Assembly (NCBI RefSeq): GCF_028023675.1
Contig: NZ_JAQIOZ010000011.1
Span: forward strand, 1-64,000
Source of the DNA: Primorskyibacter aestuariivivens
GTDB taxonomy: Bacteria; Pseudomonadota; Alphaproteobacteria; Rhodobacterales; Rhodobacteraceae
Direction: 5' to 3'
Length of the DNA stretch: 64,000 nt
Within the stretch, counting starts at the first letter, position 1, and each line of letters begins with the position of its first letter. The position numbers and the translations under genes are program-made. The notes below the pieces were generated by a model, which did not search any database, was not told the origin of the DNA, and was given only the letters and a program-made list of their open reading frames with translations. This document shows positions 9,273 to 18,599 of this stretch, piece by piece.

Positions 9273-9665
9273 CTAGTCCGGGGAAATGTTCAGGCTGTCA
9301 ATATACTTGCGCCCCGCCTCGGTGGCGCGGCGCACCGCATCCGCGACGCTCAATTGGCGGGATTTGGCCAGTTTGATCAGCATCGGGAGATTGGCCCCAT
9401 AGAGGATCCGGCGATTGTCCGGCGCACAGGCCCGCAAGGACAGGTTGGAGGGCGAGCCGCCGAACATATCCGTGACGATCACCACGCCGCCGCCCTGATC
9501 AACGGCATCGGCCGCTTCGCAGATTTCCGCCTGTTTGTCGGCCCGCACATGTTCGGGTTCGATCGCAATGGCGCGAATACCGGGCTGCTGCCCGACCACA
9601 TGTTCGACCGCGGCCAGGTATTCCTTGGCCAGCCCGCCATGCGCCACGATCACGATTCCGATCAC
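9273..9665 (-). CDS. PTS EIIA component, mannose-family (regulatory PTS)
   Basis: A 130-residue EIIA(Man)-fold protein. H9 in IVIVAHGGLA is the predicted phosphohistidine, and VTDMFGGSPSN (about 64-74) is the family core motif. In alphaproteobacteria this protein acts with HPr in a signalling PTS with no sugar permease, and no EIIB/EIIC gene is present here. The start is a GTG at 9665, two bases after the rapZ stop, with AGGA about ten bases upstream. Enzyme I is not encoded in this window. Confidence 0.9.
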   Translation of the reverse strand: MIGIVIVAHGGLAKEYLAAVEHVVGQQPGIRAIAIEPEHVRADKQAEICEAADAVDQGGGVVIVTDMFGGSPSNLSLRACAPDNRRILYGANLPMLIKLAKSRQLSVADAVRRATEAGRKYIDSLNISPD

Positions 9666-9667
9666 GG

Positions 9668-10621
9668 TCAGCCATTCCTCGCATTGTTATTGTCCGGGGC
9701 GATCAATCCATCGCCGCTTGGATCAAGGGCACGGCGCTCCAGTTCTCGATGCCTAATTGACACCTGCCAGCCCTCATGTGCAAGCCCATCTGCAACGGTT
9801 TCAGCCATCGCAACCGAGCGGTGCTTGCCCCCGGTACATCCAAAGCCCACCGCAAAATGCGCTTTGCCTTCGCCACGGGCAGCGGGCAATTGAAACAACA
9901 GCAGGTCAAGCACCTTTGCCCGGAAAGGCGCAAAGCAGTCATCCTGTTCGATATGTCGCGCGACTCGGGCATCAAGACCGGTCAGTTCGCGCAAATCGGG
10001 CACCCAGTGCGGATTGTCGAGAAACCGGCAGTCGAACACAACATCTGCGCCTCGGGGCAACCCACGTTTGTAGGAAAAGGACTGCACCGAGACCGCCATT
10101 CCGTGGGCCGCATTCGTCGCGAAAAACCGCTGCAACTCGATCCGCAATTCATGCGGCGACAGCTCGGATGTGTCGAGCAGGATGGTTGCGTGATCGCGAA
10201 CCGGGGCCAGAAGTTCAAGTTCCCGCGCAATGCCCGTTTCCGGGGTTCCATCGGGCGCAAGCGGGTGTCGTCGGCGCGTTTCGGAATACCGCGCCTGAAG
10301 TACGTCCGGAGCCGCGTCGAGAAACACGAGATCCGCCGCCGCCCCCAAACGGTTGGCAAGTTCCGCCAGCAGGCCAACCAGAGCGGCAGGTGAAAAGTCC
10401 CGCGTGCGCACATCGATACCAAGCGCCATATCGCGTCCGGTCTCGCCGCTTTCGAACAAACGCGGGACAAGCGACAGAGGCAGGTTGTCGATGGTCTCGA
10501 ACCCCAGATCTTCCAGAACGTTCAGCGCAGTCGAGCGTCCGGCCCCTGATGGTCCGGTCACCAATGTCAAACGGCGTTCCGCCTTTGGATCCTGTGGCAT
10601 GGTTTTTGACGTCCTGATCAT
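9668..10621 (-). CDS. rapZ: RapZ-family nucleotide-binding protein (RNase adapter)
   Basis: The 317-residue protein has a P-loop GPSGAGRS at 23-30, with Arg where Lys is usual, the DNLPLSLVPRL stretch, and a C-terminal region containing VGFGCTGGKHRSVAMAE, the conserved RapZ substrate/RNA-binding part. In enterobacteria RapZ controls glucosamine-6-phosphate synthase through small RNAs; in alphaproteobacteria its role is less clear. The start at 10621 overlaps the hprK stop by four bases (ATGA). Genomic context ties it to the regulatory PTS. Confidence 0.93.
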   Translation of the reverse strand: MIRTSKTMPQDPKAERRLTLVTGPSGAGRSTALNVLEDLGFETIDNLPLSLVPRLFESGETGRDMALGIDVRTRDFSPAALVGLLAELANRLGAAADLVFLDAAPDVLQARYSETRRRHPLAPDGTPETGIARELELLAPVRDHATILLDTSELSPHELRIELQRFFATNAAHGMAVSVQSFSYKRGLPRGADVVFDCRFLDNPHWVPDLRELTGLDARVARHIEQDDCFAPFRAKVLDLLLFQLPAARGEGKAHFAVGFGCTGGKHRSVAMAETVADGLAHEGWQVSIRHRELERRALDPSGDGLIAPDNNNARNG

Positions 10622-11049
10622 GCGCGTCGACCATGCATCACATATTGCCGGATCGCTGCGGGAAAACAGGACTGCGCAACATTGTGAAGCAAAGGCATGT
10701 CTACCCCCAAGAGGCGCGTGCTACGAAAGGGGGGAAGCCGGTCGGTTTCGCTCTTGTCCAGGTCAACCACGAGGCAGAGTTTTGTCGGCCCGGCAGCGTT
10801 TGCGTTCAACAACCCGACCGCGCGGGCCTCGATCATACCGGACAATGCGTTGGGACAATCTGCAACAACATGGTCTCCGGACCGTGACAGACAGGTCCGG
10901 TCATCTGCAACCAGGTCTGCTCCCATCGCCATGAGATTCAGCGCAAGCGTTGATTTCCCGGCCCCCGACACCCCCAGAACAAGCACGCCGCGACCATCAA
11001 AGGCCACGGCGCTTGCATGGATGATCTGCTCTGACCCCGGTGCGGACAA
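10618..11049 (-). CDS. hprK: HPr kinase/phosphorylase, short alphaproteobacterial form
   Basis: A 143-residue protein corresponding only to the C-terminal catalytic domain of Firmicute HprK (about 310 residues). The P-loop is GVSGAGKS at 26-33, followed by VADDRTCL; the segment SGMIEARAVGLLN matches the HprK signature. It would phosphorylate the regulatory Ser of HPr. The start appears to be TTG at 11049. It is in the same reading frame as chvG and is separated from the chvG TGA by a single sense codon (TCC), an odd arrangement. The ribosome site is weak, so translation may depend on coupling to chvG. Confidence 0.92.
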   Translation of the reverse strand: MSAPGSEQIIHASAVAFDGRGVLVLGVSGAGKSTLALNLMAMGADLVADDRTCLSRSGDHVVADCPNALSGMIEARAVGLLNANAAGPTKLCLVVDLDKSETDRLPPFRSTRLLGVDMPLLHNVAQSCFPAAIRQYVMHGRRA

Positions 11050-11052
11050 GGA

Positions 11053-12774
11053 TCAGACCGGCAAACCGACGACGAAACGCGCGCCCAAGGGCTCAGACGT
11101 CACATCGGCTTCGGTCGGGCGGATGTTTTCGGCCCAGATCACCCCGTCATGGGCTTCGACAATCTGCTTGGAGATCGCAAGGCCAAGGCCGGAGTTGTTG
11201 CCGAAATCAGTCTCTGGCCGATGCGAATAGAAGCGTTTGAAAATCTTCGACAGTGCCTCGTCCGGTATGCCCGGACCGGTATCCTCGACCACAACGAGCA
11301 CGCGATTTTCCCTTTGCCGCGCCCAGACGCGAATGGCGTCGCCATCTTCGCAAAAGCTGATCGCGTTGGTGATCAGGTTGACAAAAACCTGCGCCAACCG
11401 CGCCTCAAGACCGTGAATATGGATCGGTTTATCGGGCAGGTCGGTGATGAACTCGATGCCTTTGGTCTTGGCGTCTTCGCCAAGGTATTCAGCGAGATTG
11501 CCAACCATATCCAGAAGATCAAAGCGCGATTGCTCTTCCTTGACCAACTCGCTGTCCAGCCGCGACGCGTTGGAGATGTCGCTGACCAGCCGGTCAAGAC
11601 GGCGCACGTCATGGTCGATCACATCGAGAAGCTTTTCGCGGTGATCCTCCCGCTTGACCATACGCAGGCTGCCTACGGCAGAGCGCAGCGATGCCAGCGG
11701 GTTTTTGATCTCATGCGCGACATCGGCCGCGAATTGCTCGTTGCCATCAATCCGGTCGTAGAGCGCAGATACCATGCCGCGCAAAGCGCCCGACAATCGC
11801 CCGATTTCATCAGGGCGCGCGGTCAGATCAGGGATGCGGATGCGTCCGCCCGCGCTTTTGCTTCGGTCGCGGTCCCGACCGATTTCGGCGGCATCCGCAA
11901 GGTCCGAAATCGGATTGGAAATCGTGGAGGCCAGAACCAGCGATAGCCCGATGGACACCAGCGTCGCCACGATGAACATCTGCAAAACGCGTTCCCGCTC
12001 GGAACGGACCAGACGGTCAATTTCGCCCGAGGCAGACACCAGCGCGACCGCGCCAACAACGCGATCCCCCTGAAAAATCGGCGTGCTGACCGAGAATACG
12101 GTGCCACCGTCAGGTGCCGACGTCGTCTGAACCCCGTTCTTGCCTTCTAGGCTTGGCTTGATCATGCGGGACAGTTCAGCTTCGAATTCGACGCGCGCCT
12201 CTTGCTCGGACGGGCCGGTCACAATGCCCGCAACCGCGCCCCAGATCCGGGCCAGCAAGTCCGTGATCAGCGTATTGCCTGTTTCCTCCTGTGGAGTGTT
12301 TTCCGCGAGCGGAGTCGCCTTGGTCCGGCCAATGATGGTGCTTTCGGGGTCAAAGACCAGCACCTCGGCACCGCGTCGCAAGTCAATCCCGTCCAGCGTC
12401 GCCGCAACATTCACTCCGTCGCCGGTCGCAAGATTGACTGGCGCGCTGCCGGGCAGCTGCGCCTCGAACACATCGGCGATCAGCTCCACCTCGGCCACCA
12501 GACCGGCCGCGCGCTGCGTGGCCAACCCGTCACGAGACGAATTCAGGTAGAGAATTCCCCCCACAAGAACGTTCAAAGCGATCAGGTTGAAGGTGATGAT
12601 CTTGCGAGTCAGCGGAGACGAGCGCAAGGCCAGCAACCCGCCCCTGCGCTTTCGACTGTCCTGCAGCTCTTTTTCAACAGTGCCATCGGGCGCGACCCAG
12701 TCGTCACCCAGAACGACATCACCGCGCCGCTTGGAGCCTGCGTTCTGCACGCTCATCTCCTCAACCAGAGCCAT
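11053..12774 (-). CDS. chvG: Sensor histidine kinase ChvG
   Basis: Inner-membrane sensor of the ChvG-ChvI (ExoS-ChvI) system, which responds to acid or envelope stress in alphaproteobacteria. Of 573 residues, TM1 is at about 58-78, a periplasmic loop of about 185 residues follows, TM2 is at about 265-285, then a HAMP region. The H-box is DVAHEIKNPLASLR with H354, and the ATPase motifs are VEDTGPGIP and SGLGLAISKQIVEAHDG near the C-terminus. The start ATG overlaps the chvI stop by one base (TAATG). The hprK gene follows in the same frame after the TGA. Confidence 0.95.
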   Translation of the reverse strand: MALVEEMSVQNAGSKRRGDVVLGDDWVAPDGTVEKELQDSRKRRGGLLALRSSPLTRKIITFNLIALNVLVGGILYLNSSRDGLATQRAAGLVAEVELIADVFEAQLPGSAPVNLATGDGVNVAATLDGIDLRRGAEVLVFDPESTIIGRTKATPLAENTPQEETGNTLITDLLARIWGAVAGIVTGPSEQEARVEFEAELSRMIKPSLEGKNGVQTTSAPDGGTVFSVSTPIFQGDRVVGAVALVSASGEIDRLVRSERERVLQMFIVATLVSIGLSLVLASTISNPISDLADAAEIGRDRDRSKSAGGRIRIPDLTARPDEIGRLSGALRGMVSALYDRIDGNEQFAADVAHEIKNPLASLRSAVGSLRMVKREDHREKLLDVIDHDVRRLDRLVSDISNASRLDSELVKEEQSRFDLLDMVGNLAEYLGEDAKTKGIEFITDLPDKPIHIHGLEARLAQVFVNLITNAISFCEDGDAIRVWARQRENRVLVVVEDTGPGIPDEALSKIFKRFYSHRPETDFGNNSGLGLAISKQIVEAHDGVIWAENIRPTEADVTSEPLGARFVVGLPV

Positions 12775-13475
12775 TACTCTTCGTTGTAACGGTAGCCGAT
12801 ACCATACAGCGTTTCGATCGCCGAAAACTCGGGATCGACGCTGCGCATCTTTTTGCGAAGCCGTTTGATATGGCTGTCGATGGTACGGTCATCGACATAG
12901 ACCTGATCATCATAGGCCACATCCATCAGCTGATCGCGGGATTTTACAAAACCCGGCCGTTGCGCCAGCGCCTGAAGCAAAAGGAACTCCGTTACGGTCA
13001 GCGACACTTCCTGACCTTTCCAGGTCACCGCATGGCGCAGCGGATCCATCCGCAATTCGCCGCGTTCCATGACCTTGGTTTCCTCGGTTTCGCCGACCGC
13101 GCCGGTTTCCATCGCGTCCTGACGACGCAGAAGGGCGCGGATACGTTCCACCAGCAAACGCTGCGAAAACGGTTTCTTGACGTAGTCATCCGCCCCCATC
13201 CGCAGGCCTAGAACCTCGTCAATCTCGTCATCCTTGGAGGTGAGGAAAATGACCGGCATGGTGGTTTTCTGGCGCAGGCGCTGCAACAGGTCCATCCCAT
13301 CCATGCGCGGCATCTTGATATCAAGCACAGCCATGTCGGGAAGTTTCTTGTTGAACGCGTCCAGCGCGGATTGACCGTCGTTATAGGTTTCGACCTCAAA
13401 GCCCTCGGCTTCGAGTGTCATGGAAACCGATGTCAGGATATTCCTGTCATCGTCCACAAGGGCGATCTTAGACAT
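12774..13475 (-). CDS. chvI: Response regulator ChvI (OmpR family)
   Basis: A 233-residue receiver plus winged-helix DNA-binding protein. The phosphoacceptor is D52 in [11 protein letters not shown], with the acidic pocket VDDD at 7-10 and K101 in DDYVKKPF. The C-terminal half carries [19 protein letters not shown] and the closing [11 protein letters not shown] typical of OmpR regulators. The ATG at 13475 has AAGGACAGG upstream; an ATG at 13505 would add ten residues. It heads the run chvI-chvG-hprK-rapZ-EIIA-ptsH and is divergent from pckA, a known target of ChvI-type regulation in rhizobia. Confidence 0.95.
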   Translation of the reverse strand: MSKIALVDDDRNILTSVSMTLEAEGFEVETYNDGQSALDAFNKKLPDMAVLDIKMPRMDGMDLLQRLRQKTTMPVIFLTSKDDEIDEVLGLRMGADDYVKKPFSQRLLVERIRALLRRQDAMETGAVGETEETKVMERGELRMDPLRHAVTWKGQEVSLTVTEFLLLQALAQRPGFVKSRDQLMDVAYDDQVYVDDRTIDSHIKRLRKKMRSVDPEFSAIETLYGIGYRYNEE

Positions 13476-13833
13476 TTTGCCTGTCCTTATACTGCTCTGC
13501 TGCATTATTTTTTCCTTACTATGCCTTGATTTCGCCGTGCCAATCAATCCCAAACTGCGAATCGCCCACGCGTGACGCATCAATGGAAGCGGAAAAATCC
13601 TTAGGAATGGCTAAATTGCCTCACCTTTCGGCACCCATCCGCCCATCACGAAATTTGATTGCGCTAAACGTATACTTGGTGGCGCTAACTGTGCGTTTGC
13701 GTCCTGTTCACCATCGCAACCGACATGTTAAGACCCGATCACCGGGACCGTTTACGGGGCCCGGCGATGGAGTGTTTCATCATCTGACTGAAGACAACCG
13801 CCCAGTATTGCGCGCGGACACAGGAGACAAGAA
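13476..13833. promoter_or_regulatory. Divergent chvI/pckA control region
   Basis: A 358-bp stretch with no convincing gene, holding the promoters of chvI (leftward) and pckA (rightward). Two GCGCTAA direct repeats start at 13661 and 13682, exactly 21 bp apart (two helical turns), which suits a regulator binding one face of the DNA. No clear sigma-70 boxes could be assigned. The pckA ribosome site AGGAGA ends about six bases before its ATG. Confidence 0.45.
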
Positions 13834-15432
13834 ATGGCATTTGGACGGGTAAACCCGCAGTTCCGGCTTGAAGATCAAGGGATCGAAGGTCTGGGCAATG
13901 TCTATTATAACCTCATGGAGCCCGCGCTGATCGAAGAGGCGCTTCAGCGGAAAGAAGGCGCGCTGGGCCAGGGCGGGGCGTTCCTTGTCTCGACCGGCAA
14001 GTTCACCGGCCGTTCCCCCAAAGACAAGCATATCGTCAAGACCGACAGTGTTGCCGACAGCATCTGGTGGGAAAACAACGCCGAAATGTCGCCCGAAGGG
14101 TTTGACGCGCTTTACCAAGACATAATCGCCCATATGAAAGGGCGTGACTACTTCGTGCAGGATCTCGTCGGCGGTGCTGACCCGGCACATGCCATCGACG
14201 TGCGCATGGTCACCGAACTGGCCTGGCACGGGCTTTTCATCCGTCACATGCTGCGTCGCCCGGAACGCGAGGAACTTGATGAGTTCACCGCTGATTTCAC
14301 CGTGATCAACTGCCCGAGCTTCCAGGCCGACCCAGAGCGTCACAACTGCCGTTCGGAAACCGTGATCGCGATGAATTTCGACCGCAAGCTGATCCTGATC
14401 GGCGGGACGGAATACGCGGGCGAGAACAAGAAATCCGTGTTTACCCTGCTGAACTACCTGCTGCCGGAAAAAGGCATCATGCCGATGCACTGCTCCGCCA
14501 ACCACGCCGTCGGCAACCCGGTCGACACTGCTATCTTCTTTGGCCTGTCCGGCACCGGCAAAACCACGCTGTCGGCTGACCCGGCGCGGGTTCTGATCGG
14601 TGATGACGAACATGGCTGGTCGGATCGCGGCACCTTCAATTTCGAGGGTGGATGCTATGCCAAGACCATCAACCTCAACGCCGAGGCTGAGCCGGAAATC
14701 TATGCCACCACGTCCAAGTTTGGCACCGTGATCGAAAACATGGTTTATGATCCCGACACCAAGGAACTGGATTTCGAGGACGACTCTCTCACTGCGAATA
14801 TGCGCTGCGCCTACCCGCTGGAATACATTTCCAATGCGTCGAGCACGGCACTGGGCGGGCATCCGAAAAACGTGATCATGCTGACCTGTGACGCGTTTGG
14901 CGTGCTGCCCCCGATCGCGCGGCTGACCCCGGCGCAGGCGATGTATCACTTCCTGTCGGGCTTCACCTCCAAGGTGGCAGGCACCGAACGTGGCGTGACC
15001 GAACCGGAACCCACTTTCTCGACCTGCTTTGGCGCGCCCTTCATGCCGCGCCGCCCCGAAGCCTATGGCAACCTGCTGCGCGACAAGATCGCCAAGCACG
15101 GTGCCACCTGCTGGCTGGTCAATACCGGCTGGACCGGCGGCGCCTATGGCACCGGCTCGCGCATGCCGATCAAGGCAACCCGTGCGCTGCTCACCGCGGC
15201 ACTGGACGGCACTCTGGCCGAAGCCAAATTCCGCAAGGACCCGAATTTCGGCTTTGATGTTCCGGTGGATGTGCCGGGCGTGCCCGAGGTTCTGCTTGAT
15301 CCGCGCCGCACCTGGGAGAACAAGGACGAGTATGACGCACAGGCCGCCAAGCTGGTGCAAATGTTCGCCGATAATTTCGAGCAATATGTGCCCTTTATCG
15401 ACGACGACGTGAAAGCGGCGGCCATCGGCTGA
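13834..15432 (+). CDS. pckA: Phosphoenolpyruvate carboxykinase (ATP)
   Basis: Converts oxaloacetate and ATP to phosphoenolpyruvate and CO2, the gateway of gluconeogenesis from TCA intermediates. The 532-residue length matches the ATP-type enzyme. The kinase-1a P-loop [11 protein letters not shown] is at about 237-247, [12 protein letters not shown] near residue 60 carries a substrate arginine, and [15 protein letters not shown] lies near 430. The start ATG at 13834 follows AGGAGACAAGAA. Divergent from chvI, and terminated by a strong hairpin at 15454-15490. Confidence 0.97.
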   Translation: MAFGRVNPQFRLEDQGIEGLGNVYYNLMEPALIEEALQRKEGALGQGGAFLVSTGKFTGRSPKDKHIVKTDSVADSIWWENNAEMSPEGFDALYQDIIAHMKGRDYFVQDLVGGADPAHAIDVRMVTELAWHGLFIRHMLRRPEREELDEFTADFTVINCPSFQADPERHNCRSETVIAMNFDRKLILIGGTEYAGENKKSVFTLLNYLLPEKGIMPMHCSANHAVGNPVDTAIFFGLSGTGKTTLSADPARVLIGDDEHGWSDRGTFNFEGGCYAKTINLNAEAEPEIYATTSKFGTVIENMVYDPDTKELDFEDDSLTANMRCAYPLEYISNASSTALGGHPKNVIMLTCDAFGVLPPIARLTPAQAMYHFLSGFTSKVAGTERGVTEPEPTFSTCFGAPFMPRRPEAYGNLLRDKIAKHGATCWLVNTGWTGGAYGTGSRMPIKATRALLTAALDGTLAEAKFRKDPNFGFDVPVDVPGVPEVLLDPRRTWENKDEYDAQAAKLVQMFADNFEQYVPFIDDDVKAAAIG

Positions 15433-15453
15433 TCCGACTGCACCGAAAAAACG

Positions 15454-15490
15454 AAAAACCCCCGGCGCAAAATGGCACCGGGGGTTTTTT
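15454..15490 (+). terminator. Rho-independent terminator of pckA
   Basis: Arms AAAAACCCCCGG (15454-15465) and CCGGGGGTTTTT (15478-15489) with a 12-base loop, ending in six T. The A-run on the left side makes it potentially bidirectional for the convergent H-NS-like gene. Confidence 0.92.
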
Positions 15491-15551
15491 GATGTCCGGA
15501 CGGTGTGGGCGTGTCTCACCTCGCCCTTAGATATCCGGCAACGGGATCAGC

Positions 15552-15863
15552 TTATGAAATCAGCATATCCTCAGGCGACACGCCACGCTCCAGTGCGGAG
15601 ATAAACCACGCGGGTTTGCGGCCACGGCCGGTCCAGGTCTGCGATCCGTCGTCGGGATTGCGATACTTGGGTGCGGAGATCTTGCCACCTTTGCCCGTTG
15701 TCAGGTCGGACAGCGAAAAACCCATTTCCGCGGCCTTGGCTTCCAACGCGGCAAGCGCCTCTTTTTTCCTGCGATCTTCGAATGAAGATATCGCTTTGGT
15801 TACGTCTTTTTGCAGTTGCTTGAGCTCTTTCAGAGACAAGCTATCAAGATTGAAATCGGTCAT
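15552..15863 (-). CDS. H-NS-family nucleoid-associated protein (HvrA/Spb type)
   Basis: A 103-residue protein with an N-terminal coiled-coil oligomerisation region (about 1-50, rich in Leu, Lys and Glu) and a C-terminal DNA-binding domain ending in TWTGRGRKPAWF (about 79-90), the H-NS AT-hook-like motif. HvrA and Spb are Rhodobacter homologues that regulate photosynthesis and other genes, but the exact role here is unknown. The ATG has an AAGGGAG ribosome site. An inverted repeat (CATTATT/AATAATG) would pair the start codon with upstream mRNA around this site. The gene sits next to the six-gene biosynthetic operon. Confidence 0.88.
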   Translation of the reverse strand: MTDFNLDSLSLKELKQLQKDVTKAISSFEDRRKKEALAALEAKAAEMGFSLSDLTTGKGGKISAPKYRNPDDGSQTWTGRGRKPAWFISALERGVSPEDMLIS

Positions 15864-16217
15864 TATTGCTCCCTTGAGTGTTAGTAATAATGGCCACAGC
15901 TAATTCAGCCTTGAGAATCAGTCAAATTCTTTCGCATTTACCTATGGTTAACGGGAATTCCTTGTTCTGGTTGGCGTCAATATTTCTAGCCATAGTTGCA
16001 ATTTCAAAATCGCATGACGCGAATTAGAAGCAAAATCCGCTGTTCTGAATCAGGAGTGTGCCGGGTTTCCGATCCAGTAATTTAGGCGCCGCCGCTTCAG
16101 GAATTCAAGCCTTGGTGAATTCCGATCCGCAACTCCCGGATCAGAATAGCACCTGAGCCTGTCATGCATTTCGACCGGCAGACCATCCAACGCATTCGCT
16201 CGCGGATGCGCGATCGG
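15864..16217. promoter_or_regulatory. Non-coding stretch: H-NS-like gene leader and end of the biosynthetic operon
   Basis: This 354-bp region is AT-richer than its surroundings and shows no plausible gene. Near the H-NS gene a possible minus-strand promoter reads TTGACT (15920-15925) with TTAGCT 16 bases further (15898-15903). Two consecutive hairpins, GGAATTC/GAATTCC (16100-16123) and GATCCG/CGGATC (16124-16142), lie 76-118 bases after the MDR gene stop and may end that operon's transcript, but no T-run follows them. Confidence 0.35.
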
Positions 16218-17210
16218 CTACACGTCAAGGACGATCTTGCCAAACAAACCGCCGCGTTCCACAGCCTCATGTGCGCTCACGATATCGGCGAGCTTGTACC
16301 TCGCCTGAATATTGCCTTGCAGCCAGCCGTCCGAAAGTCCGTCGGTAATCTCGTTGATTGCGACCTGACGAAAGTCACAGGGTTGTTCCGAGCCGGAAAT
16401 GAAATGCACTGTCAAACCGTGTACCTGGAACATCAGAACGGGAACGCGCGGGAACATGTCTTCCACAGATCCCACCACCACGACACGGCCATGTTTGCGA
16501 ACATATTGCGTGTAATCGGCGCAATTGGCGCCAAAATTCAGATCAATGGCACAGTCAAACCCCGTCGGTCCCGCCTCGGCCTTGAACAGATCGAGCGCGT
16601 CGGGATCCGTGTAGCGCAGCGTTTGATCCGCACCCACGGCCCTGGCTGCCGCGGCCTTGGCGTCGTCGCTCACGCTTGCCACGACCCGTGCGCCGCGCCG
16701 CTTCAGGAATTGGATGGCGAACTGACCCACCATTCCGCCGCCGCCCTGAACAAGCACGGTTTGTCCCCGCACATCACCCAGCACCGAAACCGACCGGTGC
16801 CCGGTCAGCGCGGGCACGCCCAGCGCCGCGCAGATGTCATATTGTCCATCCGGGAGGTTCGCAGGCACCGGGACGGTTTGACGGGCGGGCAGTACGGAAT
16901 ATTCCGCCGCCGTCCCAAAGGGGCGTTTCCATTGCGCATTCCAAAGCCAGACCAGATCACCCTCCTTGCGGTCCATCACCCCCTGCCCCACAGCTTCGAC
17001 ATAGCCGTAGCCATCGGAATGCGGGATCACGATGGGAAACATCCGATTGCGTCCGGTTTCACCGGCCCGGCGCTTCACATCCGCAGGGTTGATACCCGAG
17101 CCTGCGATGCGCACACGGACTTCGCCCGGCCCCGGGAGGCGCGCATCGAATTCGTCAACGGCAAGCACGGTCTTGGCATGGCCGGTCTGGGTGTAAAAAG
17201 CTGCAATCAT
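16218..17210 (-). CDS. MDR-family zinc-independent quinone oxidoreductase / alcohol dehydrogenase
   Basis: A 330-residue medium-chain dehydrogenase/reductase. The N-terminal GroES-like half contains GPGEVRVRIAGSGINPADVK, and the NAD(P)-binding half has VLVQGGGGMVGQFAIQFLK (about 158-176). The Cys/His zinc ligands of classical alcohol dehydrogenases are not apparent, so a quinone-reductase-like or enoyl/carbonyl-reductase activity is more likely. The ATG at 17210 has GGAG seven bases upstream; a GTG at 17237 is a weaker choice. It starts 48 bases after the ALDH-like gene and is the last gene of the operon running from the ACP gene, where it could reduce an aldehyde or double bond. Confidence 0.8.
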   Translation of the reverse strand: MIAAFYTQTGHAKTVLAVDEFDARLPGPGEVRVRIAGSGINPADVKRRAGETGRNRMFPIVIPHSDGYGYVEAVGQGVMDRKEGDLVWLWNAQWKRPFGTAAEYSVLPARQTVPVPANLPDGQYDICAALGVPALTGHRSVSVLGDVRGQTVLVQGGGGMVGQFAIQFLKRRGARVVASVSDDAKAAAARAVGADQTLRYTDPDALDLFKAEAGPTGFDCAIDLNFGANCADYTQYVRKHGRVVVVGSVEDMFPRVPVLMFQVHGLTVHFISGSEQPCDFRQVAINEITDGLSDGWLQGNIQARYKLADIVSAHEAVERGGLFGKIVLDV

Positions 17211-17258
17211 CTTGTTGCTCCGGATAAGGGGCGCCACGCGGCGCGGCTAAGGAAGGGA

Positions 17259-18599
17259 TCAGGCACAGATTTCGCGAAACCGCATGAGTTCACGAAACAG
17301 GTAGAGCCCCTGATGAGAGGTGTGGTGATCAATCTCGATGCTGGGTCGGTTGCGCAGAACCTTGGTGGCATTCACATCGCGTGCGACCTGTTCGAAACGC
17401 GCCACATCTTCGGTGATGACGCTGACGGCCAGTGCCGTGTGCCCCTGCTTTTTCAGCGTTGAGCGGTTGAACAAGGCAACGACATCTTCATCGGCGCGGT
17501 AGGGCCGCAAGGCGCAGACCGGATAGGGCATTTCCTCAAGCAAAAGCGCGTCGTCATCGCTGGCCTGAACCAGAAGCACGTCCTTGTCATAGAGCACTTT
17601 GGAGCCGCCGATGCGCATATCCGTCACACGGCGCGCGTCGGAGGCCAGCCGTCCGATATCGGTATTGGGATCTTGCGGCGCACCACGGGTCAACGCGTCA
17701 GCCCCGGCCACAAGGCGCGCGGTGAGTCCCGCCATCATGGCTTCGGGCACAAAGACCTTCTTGGTCGAATAGCAGCGATTGCCCCGGTCCTCAGCCACGC
17801 CTTTCAACACGATCTCGGCTGCATGGTCCGGGTCCGCATCGTCCAGCACGATGGCGCCTGACCGCCCCGACAGAAAGGCGATCTTTTTGTGCGTGAGCGC
17901 CACGTCCGAGGAGCCGTAGATCGTCTGCAACGTGGCATCGGCGCCGTAAATCACCGATTGCGCGGTATTGCCGATCAGCTTGGCGGTTAGCGCTGTCGCA
18001 TCCTCAGCCCCGGTGTCGATATAGAGCAGGTCCGGCACCTGTAGCCCGTATTCCATGACCTTGCGCAGGAACAGAACCGGCGCGAGCGGCTCGTATTTGC
18101 TGCCCTTGGCAATGGTCCGCGATCCCGACAACATCATATGGCTGAGCGCCAGCGGCCCCAACGCGCTGGCATCGCCCGCCAGAACCAGCGTCGAGGTCAA
18201 CCCGCCGTGCCACAGCCCCCGCTCTGAGCGGTAGCCATCCGGCCCCCGTGTGCCCAGTTGCGAAACGAATTGCGGCAGCTCGGCCAACCACGCGTTGAGC
18301 CGTGCCATGGACTCGCCCAGATAGGAACGGGCACAGCCAACGCGGGCCGAAATCAGGTCCATATCCTCGTCGGTGATCCAGTCAGCGTTGCGCCCGATCT
18401 CGGACAAGACCTCGACCACGCGCCCGATATCGTTTGCAGGGCGATTGCGCGCGGATTTCAGCGCCATCGCAATGTCGCGCGGCGCGGCCGGCGGTATGGT
18501 CCAGCCGTCGAAGTCAAAGCTGTCTCGCACCGGTTGCGACCGGTTGCCGATAATGGCGGTGATGTCGTGGCGCTGGATGGTGGGGCTGATCTGGTTCAT
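17259..18599 (-). CDS. Aldehyde-dehydrogenase-superfamily reductase (LuxC/acylating type)
   Basis: A 446-residue ALDH-fold protein. The core FLSGRSGAIVLDDADPDHA (about 242-260) corresponds to the ALDH ELGGKS region but lacks the general-base Glu, as in acyl-CoA reductases and LuxC. The nucleophile is C276 in DRGNRCYSTKKVFV, and EMPYPVCALRPY (about 370) matches the later NAD-site motif. This pattern suggests NAD(P)H-dependent reduction of an activated acyl group to an aldehyde. The start overlaps the preceding PaaK/LuxE-like gene by four bases (ATGA), so the two are likely partners in the manner of LuxE and LuxC. Substrate unknown. Confidence 0.75.
   Translation of the reverse strand: MNQISPTIQRHDITAIIGNRSQPVRDSFDFDGWTIPPAAPRDIAMALKSARNRPANDIGRVVEVLSEIGRNADWITDEDMDLISARVGCARSYLGESMARLNAWLAELPQFVSQLGTRGPDGYRSERGLWHGGLTSTLVLAGDASALGPLALSHMMLSGSRTIAKGSKYEPLAPVLFLRKVMEYGLQVPDLLYIDTGAEDATALTAKLIGNTAQSVIYGADATLQTIYGSSDVALTHKKIAFLSGRSGAIVLDDADPDHAAEIVLKGVAEDRGNRCYSTKKVFVPEAMMAGLTARLVAGADALTRGAPQDPNTDIGRLASDARRVTDMRIGGSKVLYDKDVLLVQASDDDALLLEEMPYPVCALRPYRADEDVVALFNRSTLKKQGHTALAVSVITEDVARFEQVARDVNATKVLRNRPSIEIDHHTSHQGLYLFRELMRFREICA

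Noticed and set aside
13780..15519. 579-codon minus-strand open frame opposite pckA
   Set aside because: Antisense shadow of pckA; no motif or ribosome site.
16164..17462. 432-codon plus-strand open frame opposite the MDR gene
   Set aside because: His/Arg-rich shadow spanning two real minus-strand genes and their gap.
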